A stretch of 41,478 nucleotides of DNA from Aeromicrobium sp. (GCA_025964895.1 JAOPXY010000095.1:1-41478); one strand, 5' to 3'. Positions 17,848 to 26,829 are shown, numbered from the stretch's first letter. Numbers and translations: made by a program. The notes: a model not told the origin generated them from the sequence alone.

Positions 17848-19939
17848 GGACCGGCAGCCTCGACACCAGTGCGTCCGGCTGGACGGGCAGGTCCCTGACC
17901 CGCACGCCCGTGGCGTGCCAGACCGCGTTCGCGACGGCCGCGGCGGCCCCCACGATGCCGATCTCGCCGATGCCCTTGCCGCCCACGGGATTGAGGTGGG
18001 AGTCCTGCTCGTCCAGCCACTCGACCTCGATCGGCGGGATGTCGGCACTCGCCGCCACGTGATACGTCGCCAGGTCGTGGTTGGCGTAGTCGCCGTGACG
18101 CGCGTCCATCACCCCCTGCTCGTGCAGCGCCATCGACACCCCCATCGTCATGCCGCCGATGAACTGCGAGCGGGCAGTGCGGCCGTTGAGGATGCGGCCG
18201 GCGGCGAACACGCCGAGCATGCGCGAGATCGCGATCTCGCCGGAGTCCAGATCGACGCGGACCTCGACGAACTGGGCTCCGTAGGCATGACGGTCGACGT
18301 CGTCCATGGCCTCGACGTCATCCGTGGTGTCGGCGTCGGCGACGAGCCCGTCGTGAGGGATCTCGGTGCCCGACGCCAACTTCTCGGTCAGGGACCGGCA
18401 CGCCTTCGTGACGGCCCACCCCCACGAGGCGGTGCCGGACGAGCCCCCGGCGATCGCGCCGAGGGGGTGCACGGAGCTGCCGATGCGGATGTCGATCCTG
18501 TCCACGACCGTGCCGAGCGCATCGGCCGCGATCTGGGCGAGCACCGTGCGAGCGCCCGTGCCGATGTCGGTCGCGTTGATCTCGACCCGGTAGGAGCCGT
18601 CGCGGTGCGCGGTGGCGCAGGCGCTGCTGGGTGCCGTCATCGCGGGGTACAACGAGGACGCCATACCGGTGCCGACGAGCCAGCGTCCTCCCTCCCGGCG
18701 CGTGCCCGGCGTTCGGGCGCGTCCGTCCCAGCCGAAGGCCTCGGCTCCACGCCGCAGGCAGTCGACGAGATGGCGGCTGCTGAACGGCTTGCCGGTCTCG
18801 GGGTCGCTGGCCGGCTCGTTGAGCACCCGCAGCTCGACGGGGTCGATGGACAGCTCGTGGGCCAGCTCGTCGATCGACGACTCCACCGCGTACATGCCCG
18901 GGCACTCGCCGGGCGCCCGCATCCACCGCGGGGTCGGCACGTCGAGCGCCGCGACGCGATGGGTCGTGGACCGATGGGGGGCGGCGTACATGTGCCGCAC
19001 CGCTTCAGCCGTCTGCTCGGTGAACTCCTCGATCGTCGACGTCTGGGAGAAGGCGTCGTGCGAGATGCCGAGCAGGCGCCCGTCGCGGGTCGCCGCGAGG
19101 CGCATGCGCGAGACGGTGGGGGTCCGGTAGCCGGCGATCGAGAACATCATCTGCCGCGTGTAGGCGATCTTGACCGGGCGGCCGACCCGCCGCGCCGCCA
19201 TGACGGCCAGCACGACATTGGGACGCGGCGAGCCCTTCGACCCGAAGCCGCCGCCCACGTGCTCCGCCCGCACGACGATGTCGTCGACGGGGATGTCGAA
19301 CAGCTTCGCCAGGATCTGGACGGTCGACGTCGTCCCCTGCGACGACTCCACGACGTCGAGTCTCCCATCGGCCCACGTGACCACGGACGCGTGCGGCTCC
19401 ATCGGGTTGTTGAACAGTGCCGGGGTCGTGTACGTCCGATCCACCACGACATCGGCCTCGGCCAGCGCCTGGTCGATGTCGCCCACGGCGGTGTCGGTCG
19501 CGAAGCCCGCGTTGACCGTCTCCGGCGCGTACAGCTTGGGGTGGTCGCCCGTCAGCACGACATCGGGCCCGACCTCACCGGTCAGGTACTCGACGCGCAG
19601 CGCACCGGCCGCCTCGCGGGCGGTCTCGAGCGACTCGGCGACGACGAGCGCCACGACCTGGCCCCGGTAGGCCACGTTGCGCGACTGCATCACGAGCAGC
19701 TCACCGTCATCGGCGTCGTTCAGGTGCTCAGCGTCGTCGGCCGTGATGACGTCGATGACGCCCGGCATGGCCAGCACCGCGTCGACGTCGATCGACTCGA
19801 CGCGCCCGAACGCGACGGTCGACTGCACCGGCCAGGCGTGAACGCAGCCCTCCGGCGTGTGCTCGAAGGCGTAGCGCGCGCTCCCCGTGACCTTGTCGCG
19901 TCCCTCGAGGCGCCGCAGCGGCGTGCCCAGCGCGCTCAT
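17843..19939 (-). CDS. Molybdenum-binding subunit of aldehyde oxidoreductase (PaoC-like)
   Basis: Large subunit of 698 residues of the xanthine oxidase family, holding the molybdopterin cofactor where an aldehyde or heterocycle is hydroxylated. The N-terminal aldehyde-oxidase a/b hammerhead region (RLEGRDKVTGSARYAFE) is followed by cofactor-binding loops (EHVGGGFGSKG, MRAPGECPGMY). The C-terminal GGKGIGEIGIVG carries the catalytic Glu659. The start overlaps the FAD-subunit stop by four bases. With the two smaller subunits it forms a complete three-subunit enzyme. The FAD partner's extra cysteines point to the PaoABC aldehyde oxidoreductase branch. No XdhC/PaoD-type cofactor-insertion chaperone is in the window. 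Confidence 0.93.
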   Translation of the reverse strand: MSALGTPLRRLEGRDKVTGSARYAFEHTPEGCVHAWPVQSTVAFGRVESIDVDAVLAMPGVIDVITADDAEHLNDADDGELLVMQSRNVAYRGQVVALVVAESLETAREAAGALRVEYLTGEVGPDVVLTGDHPKLYAPETVNAGFATDTAVGDIDQALAEADVVVDRTYTTPALFNNPMEPHASVVTWADGRLDVVESSQGTTSTVQILAKLFDIPVDDIVVRAEHVGGGFGSKGSPRPNVVLAVMAARRVGRPVKIAYTRQMMFSIAGYRTPTVSRMRLAATRDGRLLGISHDAFSQTSTIEEFTEQTAEAVRHMYAAPHRSTTHRVAALDVPTPRWMRAPGECPGMYAVESSIDELAHELSIDPVELRVLNEPASDPETGKPFSSRHLVDCLRRGAEAFGWDGRARTPGTRREGGRWLVGTGMASSLYPAMTAPSSACATAHRDGSYRVEINATDIGTGARTVLAQIAADALGTVVDRIDIRIGSSVHPLGAIAGGSSGTASWGWAVTKACRSLTEKLASGTEIPHDGLVADADTTDDVEAMDDVDRHAYGAQFVEVRVDLDSGEIAISRMLGVFAAGRILNGRTARSQFIGGMTMGVSMALHEQGVMDARHGDYANHDLATYHVAASADIPPIEVEWLDEQDSHLNPVGGKGIGEIGIVGAAAAVANAVWHATGVRVRDLPVQPDALVSRLPVR

Positions 19940-20925
19940 CGTCCGCCTCCGGCCAGCTCGAGCAACGTGCCGGTGACCAGTCGCGTCACGAGGTCGACCT
20001 TGAACCGGTTCTCCTCGGTGGGCGTCGCCGCTGCCATCTCCGCCTCGGCAGCGGCACGGAAGCTGTCGGCCGTGGCGGGCGCACCGCGCAGGAGCTCCTC
20101 GGCGACCCGAGCCCGCCAGGGCCGGTGGGCCACGCTCCCGATCGCCAGTCGCACGTCGCGCACCTCGTCGCCTTCGACCTGGACGGCGGCCGCGACGGAG
20201 GCCAGGGCGAAGGCGAAGGAGCGTCGGTCGCGCGCCTTGCGGTACGTCGACGTCGGGCCGAAGGCGAGGGGCGGGATCTCGACACCGGTGATCATCGCCC
20301 CGGGCGGCAGCTCGGTGTCGCGTGACGGGTCGTCGCCCGGGAGGCGGTGGAACCGGTCCATCCCGATCGTCGCCGCGCCGTCTGCGGTGACGTAGTGGAC
20401 GACCGCGTCGAGCGCCGTGAGCGCCACGGCCATGTCGCCTGGATGGGTCGCGATGCACTCGGTGCTCGTGCCCAGCACACCGAGCTCGCGCGAGGCGCCC
20501 TCGATGGCGGGGCAGCCGCTGCCCGGGACCCGCTTGTTGCACGGCTTGGTGGCGTCCATGAAGTACACGCACCGCGTGCGCTGCAGCAGATTGCCCCCCG
20601 TCGTGGCGACGTTGCGGATCTGCGCCGAGGCCGCCGACAGCAGCGCCCGCGCCAGCACCGGATAGCGCTCCCGCACGCGCGGATCGGCCGCGAGGTCGCT
20701 GTTGCGGACGGTCGCCCCGATCATCAGGCCACCGTCGGCGGTGTCGTCGATCTCGTCGAGACCCAGATGGGTGACGTCGACGAGAAGGGTGGGCGACTCG
20801 ACCCCGAGCTTGAGCAGGTCGACCAGGTTGGTGCCTCCCCCGAGCAGCCGCACCGGTCCGGGGCGTCCCATCAGGGCGACGGCTTCGTCGACGCTGGACG
20901 CGCGCCGGTAGTCCAGGGGCCTCAT
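19936..20925 (-). CDS. FAD-binding subunit with [4Fe-4S]-type cysteines (PaoB-like)
   Basis: Medium subunit of 329 residues, a FAD-binding domain of the CO dehydrogenase/xanthine dehydrogenase family. FAD contacts are visible in [15 protein letters not shown] (26-40) and [14 protein letters not shown] (104-117). An inserted segment carries four cysteines: Cys119 (RTRCVYF), Cys129 (KPCNK), Cys138 (GSGCPA) and Cys157 (STECIATHP). E. coli PaoB uses cysteines in the same kind of segment for an extra [4Fe-4S] cluster. It is coupled by ATGA overlaps to both neighbours. The electron acceptor is unknown. Confidence 0.92.
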   Translation of the reverse strand: MRPLDYRRASSVDEAVALMGRPGPVRLLGGGTNLVDLLKLGVESPTLLVDVTHLGLDEIDDTADGGLMIGATVRNSDLAADPRVRERYPVLARALLSAASAQIRNVATTGGNLLQRTRCVYFMDATKPCNKRVPGSGCPAIEGASRELGVLGTSTECIATHPGDMAVALTALDAVVHYVTADGAATIGMDRFHRLPGDDPSRDTELPPGAMITGVEIPPLAFGPTSTYRKARDRRSFAFALASVAAAVQVEGDEVRDVRLAIGSVAHRPWRARVAEELLRGAPATADSFRAAAEAEMAAATPTEENRFKVDLVTRLVTGTLLELAGGGR

Positions 20926-21446
20926 GCGATCGACTCGATCGCCGAGACGATGTTGACGTACGCCCCGCAGCGGCACAGGTTGCCGCTCATCCGCTCCCGG
21001 ATCTCGGCGGCGTCGACGGGCGCGGCGGTCGTCAGGTCGTCCGTCACCGCGCTGGGCCACCCGCGTCCTGCCTCGTCGAGCATGCCGATCGTCGAGCAGA
21101 TCTGACCGGGCGTGCAGTAGCCGCACTGGTAGCCGTCGTGCTCGAGGAATGCCTCCTGGACGGGGTGGAGTCCGTCACGGTCGGCGATGCCCTCAATCGT
21201 CGTGACCGAGCTGCCCTCCACCGCGACCGCCAGCTGCAGGCAGCTGTTGACCCGCCGGCCGTCCACGAGGACCGTGCAGGCGCCGCACTGGCCGTGGTCG
21301 CACCCCTTCTTCGAGCCGGTGAGGTCGAGGTGCTCGCGCAGGGCGTCCAGGAGCGTGGTGCGGGAGTCGAGCTCGCACTTGTGGCTCGAACCGTTCACAT
21401 CGAGTCGTACCGTCTGCGTGCGAGGTGCGTCGCCGGGATGCGTCAT
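20922..21446 (-). CDS. [2Fe-2S] subunit of aldehyde oxidoreductase (PaoA-like)
   Basis: Small iron-sulfur subunit of 174 residues passing electrons from the molybdenum site to FAD. The plant-type ferredoxin cluster uses Cys49, Cys54, Cys57 and Cys69 ([13 protein letters not shown] and NSC). The second cluster uses Cys108, Cys111, Cys158 and Cys160 (CGYC, CRC). ATG 21446 was chosen because it leaves a normal 12-residue lead to the ferredoxin domain. There is no twin-arginine signal, unlike E. coli PaoA, so the enzyme is predicted to be cytoplasmic. It is first of the three subunit genes, 60 bases after the RibD-like gene. Confidence 0.93.
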   Translation of the reverse strand: MTHPGDAPRTQTVRLDVNGSSHKCELDSRTTLLDALREHLDLTGSKKGCDHGQCGACTVLVDGRRVNSCLQLAVAVEGSSVTTIEGIADRDGLHPVQEAFLEHDGYQCGYCTPGQICSTIGMLDEAGRGWPSAVTDDLTTAAPVDAAEIRERMSGNLCRCGAYVNIVSAIESIA

Positions 21447-21506
21447 GCCCGCAGGGTTACCCCGGGTGCCGGCCGCCAACCGCACCGTACGGCGACCGGG
21501 CGGCGG

Positions 21507-22052
21507 CTACCGAACCGGCTCGTAGCGCAGCGCCACCGCGCCGCCGCCGAACTCGTGGCGGCCCACGAGCCGCAGCTCGAGTCGCTCCGGCAGGCCCGCG
21601 AACAGCGTCGGCCCGTGACCGACGACTCGTGGCTGCACCAAAAACTCGTACTCGTCGATGAGCCCCAGCGCGGCGAGCGCGAGGGGTAACTGCACCCCGC
21701 CGGTGTACAGGCTCTCCCCCGGCTGCTCCTTCAGCGTCCGGACAGCGTCGGCCAGGTCGCCGCGGACCAGCTCGGCGTTCCAGTCGACACGGTCGAGCGT
21801 CGTCGACACGACGTGCTTCGGTGCCGCGTCGATCGCTCGCGCAAACGGCTCGGTCCACGCGGCCTTGTCCGCCGCAGCGGGCGGACGCCAGGCTTCCTCC
21901 ATCATCTCGTACGTGACGCGGCCGAACAGGAGGGCGTCGGCCCGGGCGATCGTCTCCGCCGCGTAGCGGTGGAGCTCCTCGTCGGGGACCCCCTGCCGGT
22001 GGTCGACGCACCCGTCGAGGGAGATGTTGATGGAGTAACGGAGCGTCCGCAT
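21507..22052 (-). CDS. Dihydrofolate reductase / RibD C-terminal family protein
   Basis: Protein of 181 residues in the RibD C-terminal/dihydrofolate-reductase-like family (YwjB/YyaP type), a probable NADPH-dependent reductase of unknown substrate. Visible family features are RYSINISLDGCVDHRQG at the N-terminus, ADALLFGRVTYEMMEEAW (38-55), and GESLYTGGVQLPLALAALGLIDEYEFLVQPRVVG in the C-terminal half. ATG 22052 was chosen over 22088 because the family begins with this beta-strand. It lies upstream of the hydroxylase operon with a 60-base gap, so co-transcription is possible. Confidence 0.85.
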   Translation of the reverse strand: MRTLRYSINISLDGCVDHRQGVPDEELHRYAAETIARADALLFGRVTYEMMEEAWRPPAAADKAAWTEPFARAIDAAPKHVVSTTLDRVDWNAELVRGDLADAVRTLKEQPGESLYTGGVQLPLALAALGLIDEYEFLVQPRVVGHGPTLFAGLPERLELRLVGRHEFGGGAVALRYEPVR

Positions 22053-22163
22053 GGCGCGACGATACCGACAAACCGGCTTGGCGCACATCAGGTCGCGAAC
22101 CCCCGGGGCACGGCAGGATCAGCCGCGACCCCCGCCACTACCCGTTCTGACCGGTGGTGCCCG

Positions 22164-23414
22164 TCACGACGTACGGGCCGGATCCGGCACGGGCGCCATA
22201 GCGGGAACGATCAGCAGCGCCAGCACCGCGATGGCGGCCGCCGCCGCGAAGACGTAGAAGCCCCACGGGTAGGCGATGCCCGCCGACACCAGCGCGCCGG
22301 TGATGGTCGGGCCGAGGATCGCGCCGAGGCGTCCGATCCCGGCCGAGAAGCCGAGCGCCGTCCCCCGGACGTCCGTCGGGTAGAGCAGGCCCACGAAGGC
22401 GTACACGAGCACCTGCGCGCTGAAGACGAAGAAGCCGGTCACGAACACCGCGACGTAGACCAGCGTCTCGCTCTCGAGCTTGATGCTGAGCCCCGCCAAG
22501 AACACCGCCGCGAGCGCGAACCACGCGAGCGCGCTCGGCTTGTTGCCCCGGCGGTCGGACACCCAGCCGCCCACGACAAGCCCGGCGACCGCCCCGACGT
22601 TCAGCACGAGCAGCAGCGTCAGCGCGGCACCGACCTCGTAGCCCGCCTCGCGCATGATGGTCGGTAGCCAGGTGTTCAGGCCGTACACCAGCAGCAACCC
22701 CATGAACGACGCGATCCACAGGCCGATGCTGATGCGCAGGTAGCTGCCCTGGACCAGGCCCCTGATCGACGCCGACGTCGACTGCGTGCCCTCGGCACCC
22801 GAGGCGCGGGCCGCCTCGTACGCGCCCGACTCCGGCAGCTTGGCCCACAGCAGCGGCACCACCACCAGGCCCGCGACCCCGCCGGCGATGAACAGCGAGT
22901 GCCAGTCCCACCCGAGGTGCTCCATGAACCACAGCGCCAGCAGCGCCGTCAGCACGGCACCCACGTGATATCCGGTCATCGTCCGGGTCACCGCCGTGCC
23001 GGCCCGTCCCTCCCGGGACGCCTCGCTCATGTAGGCCAGCGCGATCGGCAGCAGCCCGCCCAGCGACAGTCCGGCGAGGAAGCGCAGCCCGATGAAGACC
23101 TCGACGGAGGGCGATGCCGCGACCAGCAGGGTCATGAGGGACGACCACGCGAGGCAGCCGATCAGGGTGATCCGTCGACCGTGCCGGTCCGTGATCGGGC
23201 CGATCGCGAGCGCCCCGATCCCGACACCGCACAGCCCGATCGTCGCGGCGGCGGTGGCGGCCTCCGGCGTGAAGCCCAGGTCGCCGGAGTCGAGCAGGCG
23301 GGGGATCACGGCGCCCAGCACCACGAGGTCGAAGCCGTCGAAGGCGACCGCGAGCCAGCACAGCGCGACGGGCCAGAAGGTAGGGGCGGACGGGGTCTGC
23401 GTCGTCGAGGTCAT
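22164..23414 (-). CDS. MFS transporter, aromatic acid:H+ symporter type
   Basis: Twelve-segment major facilitator of 416 residues, most like the AAHS family that imports benzoate-, protocatechuate- or hydroxybenzoate-type acids with protons. The family's acidic motif DGFDL is at 26-30 in the first helix, and the loop 2-3 motif GPITDRHGRR is at 72-81. A second copy of the loop motif lies near the middle (GGWVSDRRGNK). An IclR regulator lies directly upstream, and a 17-bp palindrome shared with that gene's own promoter lies 43 bases before the start. No ring-cleavage genes are nearby, so the substrate is open. Confidence 0.9.
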   Translation of the reverse strand: MTSTTQTPSAPTFWPVALCWLAVAFDGFDLVVLGAVIPRLLDSGDLGFTPEAATAAATIGLCGVGIGALAIGPITDRHGRRITLIGCLAWSSLMTLLVAASPSVEVFIGLRFLAGLSLGGLLPIALAYMSEASREGRAGTAVTRTMTGYHVGAVLTALLALWFMEHLGWDWHSLFIAGGVAGLVVVPLLWAKLPESGAYEAARASGAEGTQSTSASIRGLVQGSYLRISIGLWIASFMGLLLVYGLNTWLPTIMREAGYEVGAALTLLLVLNVGAVAGLVVGGWVSDRRGNKPSALAWFALAAVFLAGLSIKLESETLVYVAVFVTGFFVFSAQVLVYAFVGLLYPTDVRGTALGFSAGIGRLGAILGPTITGALVSAGIAYPWGFYVFAAAAAIAVLALLIVPAMAPVPDPARTS

Positions 23415-23456
23415 CGCTCCACCGTCCGTCAGGCAGTGGGCGTGGTCCAGATCACG

Positions 23457-23473
23457 CTTTCATCCAGCGGAAG
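23457..23473 (-). promoter_or_regulatory. Candidate IclR operator upstream of the MFS gene
   Basis: The plus strand reads CTTTCATCCAGCGGAAG, identical at 15 of 17 positions to the palindrome before the IclR gene. It lies 43-59 bases upstream of the transporter start. The two-site arrangement suggests that the IclR protein controls its own gene and the transporter. Confidence 0.6.
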
Positions 23474-23510
23474 CTGCGTCGGGAGCGCGAGGACGTCCGC
23501 GCCGCGCGCA

Positions 23511-24263
23511 TCAGGTCGCGAGGCTGCGTCCAATCCCCTGCGCGGCGACCCGTAGCGCGGCCACGAGACGGGCGCGATCGCGCTTGAAGCTCGGCACGAC
23601 GATGCCCAGCGCGGCCACGACACTGCCGTCCGCGACGCGGATGGGCACCGCGACGGAGCAGGCGCCGAGGCTCATCTCCTCGGTCGTGGTCGCGTAGCCC
23701 TCGCGGAGCACGCGGCGCAGCTCCTCGCGCAGGCGTCCCGGTTGCGAGATCGTGTACGGCGTCACGCGGGTCAGGCGGTCGAGCACCGCGAGCTGGACGT
23801 CGGGCGGCGCGTACGCGAGCAGCACCTTCCCGACCCCCGTCGCGTGCAGGGGCAAACGGGAGCCGATCTGGCTGACGACGGGCACCGACGCATGGCCCGA
23901 CACCCGGTCGAGGTACAGCACCTGGTCGCCGTCGCGCACCGCGAGATGCACCGTCGCGAGGGTCGCGCCGTAGATGTCGTTCAGGAACGGCGAGGCCACC
24001 TGACGCAGCCCGGACTGGGCCGGCGCCAGCAGCCCGAGATCCCACAACCGCCGACCCACCACGTACTCGCCGGACGGCTGACGGGTCACGGCACCCCACC
24101 CGACGAGCTCGGCGACCAGGCGGTGCGCCGTGGGCAGCGGCAGATCGCTGCGGCGCGCCATCTCGCTCAGCGTCAGGGCGCGGTGGTCTGCGTCGAACGT
24201 CCCCAGCAGCGCCAGCACGCGCGACGCGACAGTCTCGCCGGGCCGGGAGGCATTGCCCGCCAT
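23511..24263 (-). CDS. IclR-family transcriptional regulator
   Basis: Regulator of 250 residues. The N-terminal winged helix (about 12-75: ASRVLALLGTFDADHRALTLSEMARRS, then PLPTAHRLVAELVGWG) precedes the IclR effector-binding domain (about 80-245: RDGDQVLYLDRVSG, LPLHATGVGKVLLAY). IclR proteins commonly sense aromatic or small organic acids. The adjacent aromatic-acid MFS transporter is the likely target. ATG 24263 lies nine bases from a perfect palindrome that recurs upstream of the transporter. Confidence 0.93.
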   Translation of the reverse strand: MAGNASRPGETVASRVLALLGTFDADHRALTLSEMARRSDLPLPTAHRLVAELVGWGAVTRQPSGEYVVGRRLWDLGLLAPAQSGLRQVASPFLNDIYGATLATVHLAVRDGDQVLYLDRVSGHASVPVVSQIGSRLPLHATGVGKVLLAYAPPDVQLAVLDRLTRVTPYTISQPGRLREELRRVLREGYATTTEEMSLGACSVAVPIRVADGSVVAALGIVVPSFKRDRARLVAALRVAAQGIGRSLAT

Positions 24264-24271
24264 GCGCCCAC

Positions 24272-24288
24272 CTTTCGTCCAGCGAAAG
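24272..24288 (-). promoter_or_regulatory. Candidate IclR autoregulatory operator
   Basis: CTTTCG and CGAAAG form perfect 6-bp inverted repeats around TCCAG, directly upstream of the IclR start. The near-identical 17-mer at 23457-23473 precedes the MFS gene. Between the start codon and the PLD stop this is the only conspicuous sequence. Confidence 0.6.
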
Positions 24289-24304
24289 CCTACCGCCGCG
24301 CGAC

Positions 24305-25882
24305 TCAGAAGCGGTCGGTGCCGCGCAAGGGTCGCGGCCGGCCGTCCGGGTCGTGGACGACGCGGTACGGGATCGCCGCGAGCGCCCGCCGGACGGGCCC
24401 GATGCGGGGTGGCTCGAGCCGGCGCAGGCGGCCTGCTGGTCGCTCGCCCGACCGTCCGCCGGCGTGCCACGCGTCGAGCCGCGCAGCCGTCGCGGCGAAG
24501 GCCTCGAACATGCCCGCGGGGTCGACGCAGTCGTGCAGCTCGTCGGTCCGGTCGAGATGCTCGCGCGCCAGCGTCAGCCGCAGGTCGCGGGCATAGGTCG
24601 CGTCCTCCGCGAGGTCGATGACTGCCGCGGTCAGCTCCGAGTCGTGCGTCCACGACCGCCGGTTGAAGTTGTCCGACCCGACGGTGGCCCACGTGTCGTC
24701 GACGATGCAGGTCTTGGCGTGGACGTAGACGGGCGTGCCCGCGTGATTCTCGATGCCGTAGACCGCGACCCGGTCGGGAGCCGCCGCCAGCATCTCGTGC
24801 ATCGCGCGCCGCCGGCCGAGCAGCTGCGCCGTCCGGGCCGAGCCCTCCTTGTCGGGGTGGATCGGCACGACGGCGATGACGTGCAGGTCCGGGTTGTCGC
24901 GGAGCGCGCGGGTGAACACGTCGCCGATGCGGGTGCCCCACAGGTACTGGTCCTCGACGTACACCAGGTGCCGCGCCCGGTCGATCGCCTTGCGGTAGCC
25001 GCGTGCCACGCTCCGCTCTCCCCCATGGGCGAAGTCGTAGTCGCGGTCGAGTCGCAGGTCCGGGTACGTGCGCAGGAGCTGGACGGCGTGGGTGCCGCCG
25101 TCGACGGCCGGCGGCGGGGGCTGCTGGTCGGGCAGCGGGTCGGGGCTGCGGTCTAGTCGCTGCACGACGTCGGCAAGGACGTTGAGCGGGTTGCGGCTGA
25201 GCGGGGTGGGGTCCAGCCAGCGCTCGCGGAAGACCGTCTCGACGTCGTGCACCGCCGGGCCCGTGATGGCGGCCTGGATGTCGTGCCAGGGCGGGGTGGG
25301 GCCGTACTCGTCCGCCAGCGACAGCGCCTGCGGGTCTCCCCCGTGGTCGGCGTCGTCGCGCCGCGAGTGGCACAGGTCGATGCCGCCGACGTACGCGATG
25401 TCGCGAGAGGCGTCGTCGCGGTGCCGGATGACGACCAGTTTCTGGTGGTGCGAGCCGCCGAGGCGGACCCGCATGTCGAGCAGCGCCTCCGCACCGCGGG
25501 ACTGCAGCTGCTGACCCAGGCGCCGGTTCTCGCGGGACGAGAACCCGATCGCTTCCGTGTGCGACCGCCACACCAGGCCTCGGACGTCGACGCCGCGCTC
25601 GTCGGCCCGGCCCAGCACTTCTGAGACCTCGCTGCCGGGCTCGCCGGTCAGCCGCTCGTCCGCATCGCCCTGCCAGTCGGTGAAGTAGATAAGGTCCCCC
25701 TCGCGGGTCGCCTCGATGCGCTCGTGGAGCTCCGCGAAGTAGGTCGAGCCGTGGATCAGTGGCCGCACACGGTTGCCGGTCGACCACGCGTCGTGGCCGG
25801 GATGGCCGTCGTCGAGGGTCGTGCGGGGGTTGCCCCGTTCGTCGTCGGTGAGGAACCAGGACACGTCGGTCGCGAGGGGCAC
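24305..25882 (-). CDS. Phospholipase D-family protein
   Basis: Protein of 525 residues with two PLD-type HKD regions. The second is canonical (VHAKTCIVDDTWATVGSDN, about residue 388 onward, with His, Lys and Asp). The first reads SHHQKLVVIRHRDD, lacking Asp at the usual spacing but followed by a conserved VGGIDLCHSRRDDADHGGDPQ block. Possible activities are phosphatidyl transfer, cardiolipin-like synthesis or hydrolysis. There is no signal peptide or clear membrane segment. The GTG start (25882) directly follows the noncoding gap facing the Nudix gene. Its stop lies 17 bases from the IclR palindrome, so it is probably a separate unit. Confidence 0.87.
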   Translation of the reverse strand: MPLATDVSWFLTDDERGNPRTTLDDGHPGHDAWSTGNRVRPLIHGSTYFAELHERIEATREGDLIYFTDWQGDADERLTGEPGSEVSEVLGRADERGVDVRGLVWRSHTEAIGFSSRENRRLGQQLQSRGAEALLDMRVRLGGSHHQKLVVIRHRDDASRDIAYVGGIDLCHSRRDDADHGGDPQALSLADEYGPTPPWHDIQAAITGPAVHDVETVFRERWLDPTPLSRNPLNVLADVVQRLDRSPDPLPDQQPPPPAVDGGTHAVQLLRTYPDLRLDRDYDFAHGGERSVARGYRKAIDRARHLVYVEDQYLWGTRIGDVFTRALRDNPDLHVIAVVPIHPDKEGSARTAQLLGRRRAMHEMLAAAPDRVAVYGIENHAGTPVYVHAKTCIVDDTWATVGSDNFNRRSWTHDSELTAAVIDLAEDATYARDLRLTLAREHLDRTDELHDCVDPAGMFEAFAATAARLDAWHAGGRSGERPAGRLRRLEPPRIGPVRRALAAIPYRVVHDPDGRPRPLRGTDRF

Positions 25883-25959
25883 GCACCCACTGTGCCCGAC
25901 GACGTACCTCGCCGCCGCCTCACCCTGCCTGCCTCACCCTGCCTGCCTAGGGTGGACGT

Positions 25960-26460
25960 ATGAGCAACGGCGCCGACGGATGGACACACTGCGATCTCGG
26001 GCACCGGCACTGGGGACTCGTGGGTGCGGCAGGCCTGTTGATCGCGCACGTGGACGCCACGGGCGTCACCCGCATCCTGATGCAGCACCGGTCGGCGGCC
26101 GTGCAGCACGGCCTGACGTGGGGCATCCCGGGCGGCGCGCTCGACCACGACGAGTCGACGGAGCGCGGCGCGTTCCGGGAAGCCCGCGAGGAGCTCAGCG
26201 GCATACCGGACGATCTGGTGGTGTGTGACGAGATCGTCGACGACCACGGCGGGTGGTCGTACACGACCGTCGTCGCGCGCGCCGCCCGGCGGTTCGACCC
26301 GGGCACGCACGGCTGGGAGACGGGCGACGGGGGCTACGCGTGGGTCACGTTCGACGAGGCCGACGAGCTGCCGCTCCACCCCGGCTTCGGGGCCAGCTGG
26401 CCCCGCGTGCGGGACCGGCTGCTGTCGGTCCCGCCGTCGTCGGCTCAGGCCTCGCGGTAG
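25960..26460 (+). CDS. Nudix hydrolase
   Basis: Hydrolase of nucleoside-diphosphate-linked compounds, 166 residues. The Nudix box lies at 59-81: GALDHDE, then STERGAF and REAREELSG, providing the metal-binding Glu residues (Glu74, Glu77, Glu78). It matches the G-x5-E-x7-RE-U-x-EE pattern, with Ser in place of Gly at the next position and Gly one later. N-terminal strands carry an RSAAVQHGLTWGIPGG segment typical of the family. The 3' end overlaps the broken oxidoreductase on the other strand by 16 bases. Confidence 0.93.
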   Translation: MSNGADGWTHCDLGHRHWGLVGAAGLLIAHVDATGVTRILMQHRSAAVQHGLTWGIPGGALDHDESTERGAFREAREELSGIPDDLVVCDEIVDDHGGWSYTTVVARAARRFDPGTHGWETGDGGYAWVTFDEADELPLHPGFGASWPRVRDRLLSVPPSSAQASR

Positions 26461-26829
26461 CCCTTCGCCTCTGCTGCCTTCTCCCGCAGCGTCGCGGCGT
26501 CCAGGCGAGGACCGCAGACCGGGGTGTCGCGCTGCGTCCGCCACCCCTCGGCGCAATAGTTGTTGGTGTCGACGACCGTCTTGCCCGCGAGCGGCGAGGT
26601 GGGCACGTCGGGGATCGCTCCGAGCGGGATCGTCACGACAGCCAGGTCAGCTGCCTCGGCCGCCTCAGCGGACGTCGCGGCGCGCGCCGTCGGTCCCAGC
26701 TCGTCCACGAGGTCGGCGAGCGCCTCCGGCCCGCGAGTTGCTCACCACGACGTCCCAGCCGCGGGCCACCGCCGCCCGGGCCAGCGCGCTGCCGATGTTT
26801 CCTGCACCGATCAATCCATGAGTCGTCAT
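26445..26829 (-). pseudogene. NADP/F420-type oxidoreductase, frameshifted with internal deletion
   Basis: Remnant of a small Rossmann protein of the NADPH-dependent F420 reductase-like family. ATG 26829 starts MTTHGLIGAGNIGSALARAA, ending in VVVSNSR. A one-base shift near 26725-26735 moves the continuation (PEALADLVDELGP, AEAADLAVVTIPLGAIPD) into another frame. After VVDTNNY the sequence jumps to what looks like the C-terminus (GWRTQRDTPVCGPRLDAATLREKAAEA). The middle ~90-100 residues of the usual ~210 seem deleted in frame. The product cannot work. The 3' end overlaps the Nudix gene. Confidence 0.75.

Noticed and set aside
17915-20395. Very long open frame (826 codons) on the plus strand
   Set aside because: It is antisense to the molybdenum hydroxylase genes, rich in Arg, Asp and His repeats with no family motif, and arises from third-position GC bias. 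The minus-strand genes have clear motifs and coupling.
25426-25470. First HKD motif of the PLD protein lacks Asp at the usual spacing
   Set aside because: The following residues (HRDD and VGGIDLCHSRRDD) look like a conserved variant typical of this subfamily rather than damage, so it is not reported as a lesion.
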